From Ensifer sp. LC11 (GTDB lineage Bacteria > Pseudomonadota > Alphaproteobacteria > Rhizobiales > Rhizobiaceae): a stretch of 64,000 nt of DNA. Shown here one piece after another: positions 62,488 to 64,000 of the stretch. Both the position numbers and the translations under genes were made by a program. The stretch is from positions 1 through 64,000 of the forward strand of contig NZ_MBSO01000018.1 of the NCBI RefSeq assembly GCF_001695835.1, read 5' to 3'. Under the pieces are notes generated by a model, which saw only the letters and a program-made list of their open reading frames with translations, was not told where the DNA came from and searched no databases. Positions within the stretch are counted from its first letter, which is position 1, and every line of letters starts with the position of its first letter.

Positions 62488-64000
62488 ATGAGCGACAAGA
62501 AAAAAGAACTGCGCAGCCGCCACTGGTACGGCGGCACCGACAAGGATGGATTTATCCACCGCTCCTGGATGAAGAACCAGGGCTTTCCTGATCACGTCTT
62601 CGACGGTCGTCCGATCATCGGTATCTGTAACACCTGGTCGGAGTTGACGCCCTGCAACAGCCACCTGCGCATTCTGGCAGAAGGCGTAAAGCGCGGCGTC
62701 TGGGAGGCCGGTGGTTTTCCGGTCGAGTTCCCGGTATCTTCGCTCGGCGAGACGCAGATGCGACCGACGGCAATGCTGTTTCGCAACCTGCTCGCGATGG
62801 ATGTCGAAGAGGCGATCCGCGCCTATGGCATCGACGGCGTGGTGCTGCTCGGCGGCTGCGACAAGACGACCCCCGGCCAGCTCATGGGGGCGGCCTCCGT
62901 CGACCTGCCGACGATCGTTGTTTCCTCCGGCCCGATGCTGAACGGCAAGTGGAAGGGCAAGGACATTGGCTCCGGCACGGACGTCTGGAAATTTTCCGAA
63001 GCCGTACGCGCCGGTGATATGAGCATGCAGGAGTTCATGGCCGCCGAAAGCGGCATGTCGCGCTCACCGGGCGTGTGCATGACAATGGGTACCGCCACCA
63101 CGATGGCCTCGATCGTTGAGGCAATGGGCCTGTCTCTGCCGACCAATGCTGCCCTGCCCGCCGTCGATGCCCGCCGCATGGCGCTGTCGCACATGACGGG
63201 CAAACGCATCGTCGAAATGGTGCACGAAGACCTGCGGCTATCGAAGCTGCTGACGAGGAAGAACTTCGAGAACGGCATCATCGCCAATGCCGCCGTCGGC
63301 GGTTCGACCAACGCCGTCGTGCACATGCTGGCCATTGCCGGCCGCGCCGGCGTCGACCTCAAGCTTGAAGATTTCGATCGCGTCGGTGGACAGGTGCCCT
63401 GCATCGTCAACTGTATGCCATCGGGCAAGTATCTGATCGAAGACCTCGCCTATGCCGGCGGCCTGCCGGCGGTCATGAACCGCATCCAGCACCTGCTGCA
63501 CGCCGATGCGCCGACGGTCTTCGGCGTACCGATCAGCAAATACTGGGAAGACGCCGAGGTCTACAACGACGACGTCATCCGCCCGCTCGACAATCCGCTT
63601 CGGGCTGCCGCAGGCATCCGGGTGCTCAAGGGCAATCTTGCGCCGAACGGCGCCGTCATCAAGCCTTCGGCCGCGAGCGAGCATCTGCTGGTTCACGAGG
63701 GCCCCGCCTATGTGTTCGAGACCATCGAGGAGCTGAAGGCAAAGATCGACGACCCGGACCTGCCGGTGACCGAGGATACCATCCTCGTGCTCAAGGGCTG
63801 TGGACCGAAGGGCTACCCGGGCATGGCCGAAGTCGGCAACATGCCGATCCCGCGTCGCCTCGTCGAAAAGGGCGTGCGCGACATGGTGCGCGTGTCGGAC
63901 GCCCGCATGTCGGGTACGGCCTTCGGCACCGTCGTCCTGCACGTCAGCCCGGAATCGAATGCCGGAGGACCGCTTGCGATCGTCAAGACCGGCGACCGCA
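62488..64000 (+). CDS. IlvD/Edd family sugar-acid dehydratase (3' end outside window)
   Basis: The 5' part, 504 codons, of a dehydratase with the [2Fe-2S] or [4Fe-4S] Cys segments CNTWSELTPCN, LLGGCDKTTPGQLMG and SRSPGVCMTMGTATTMA. It fits sugar-acid dehydratases of the IlvD/Edd group and not the true IlvD, given the start SRHWYGGTDKDGFIHRSWMKNQG. In this operon it would convert galactonate to 2-keto-3-deoxygalactonate, step three. The ATG is preceded by GAGAGGGAGTGCTCGC. It is cut by the window end. Confidence 0.9.
   Translation, partial: MSDKKKELRSRHWYGGTDKDGFIHRSWMKNQGFPDHVFDGRPIIGICNTWSELTPCNSHLRILAEGVKRGVWEAGGFPVEFPVSSLGETQMRPTAMLFRNLLAMDVEEAIRAYGIDGVVLLGGCDKTTPGQLMGAASVDLPTIVVSSGPMLNGKWKGKDIGSGTDVWKFSEAVRAGDMSMQEFMAAESGMSRSPGVCMTMGTATTMASIVEAMGLSLPTNAALPAVDARRMALSHMTGKRIVEMVHEDLRLSKLLTRKNFENGIIANAAVGGSTNAVVHMLAIAGRAGVDLKLEDFDRVGGQVPCIVNCMPSGKYLIEDLAYAGGLPAVMNRIQHLLHADAPTVFGVPISKYWEDAEVYNDDVIRPLDNPLRAAAGIRVLKGNLAPNGAVIKPSAASEHLLVHEGPAYVFETIEELKAKIDDPDLPVTEDTILVLKGCGPKGYPGMAEVGNMPIPRRLVEKGVRDMVRVSDARMSGTAFGTVVLHVSPESNAGGPLAIVKTGDR

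Noticed and set aside
1-64000. CRISPR array, IS element, prophage, tRNA or rRNA gene
   Set aside because: I looked for regularly spaced direct repeats, transposase motifs, phage genes and T-loop-like GTTCGA patterns with matching stems and found none. Genomic-island signs at the rnhB duplication and the corA remnant are limited to those short scars.

Overview
The window looks like a chromosomal segment of an alphaproteobacterium of the Rhizobiales, most like Sinorhizobium/Ensifer. The clues are high GC, an F0 ATP synthase operon with both b and b' subunits and no F1 genes, the kup-mrp-LuxR-LuxR-IclR-dgo gene order that I recall from S. meliloti, a BA14K-type protein, DUF1217 and DUF6101 proteins, and short rhizobial intergenic palindromes. 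I see no rRNA, tRNA, insertion sequence, prophage or CRISPR array. The first gene (a chemoreceptor) and the last (an IlvD/Edd dehydratase) run off the window.

Region by region. 1-6.1 kb: amino-acid-type chemoreceptor, an enoyl-CoA hydratase/acyl-CoA dehydrogenase pair, a ZntB/CorA-type transporter and a BA14K-like secreted protein. 6.5-10.4 kb: a GH25 lysozyme-like protein, then a Rieske oxygenase/reductase pair of the glycine betaine demethylase type (gbcAB) read from a leader with a clear cobalamin riboswitch. 10.6-22 kb: Sua5, an FAD-linked oxidase, a DUF1217 repeat protein, DUF6101, a 34-residue small protein, UbiA, a MipA-like porin, and an AraC regulator divergent from an Fsr-type MFS exporter. 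22-25.6 kb: a PotD/NspS-like periplasmic binding protein translationally coupled to a membrane GGDEF-EAL protein, an arrangement like the NspS-MbaA polyamine sensor of Vibrio cholerae. 25.6-37 kb: purD, DUF523 and cupin genes, and the glyQ/glyS neighbourhood with lemA, a DUF2207 protein and a class I-like aroA. 37-47.5 kb: S49 peptidase, tRNA methyltransferase-like gene, polyprenyl diphosphate synthase, TPR protein, ispE, moaB, a glycosyltransferase, a radical SAM protein, and rnhB followed by a 290-bp tandem copy of its 3' end. 47.7-55.8 kb: F0 ATP synthase operon (atpI-B-E-F'-F), SleB-type hydrolase, kup, a broken corA tail and mrp. 56-64 kb: two LuxR-type regulators, then an IclR regulator divergent from five genes that together make a De Ley-Doudoroff D-galactose pathway (dehydrogenase, lactonase, dehydratase, DgoK, DgoA).

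The most notable signals are the cobalamin riboswitch in front of gbcAB, with a 9-bp helix that can mask the gbcA Shine-Dalgarno; the NspS/MbaA-like module; the rnhB tail duplication, whose codon differences are mostly silent; a corA remnant bounded by a 13-bp direct repeat; and a terminator-ended transcript candidate between moaB and a glycosyltransferase gene. All names come from reading the sequence and recalled family knowledge; no database search was run.
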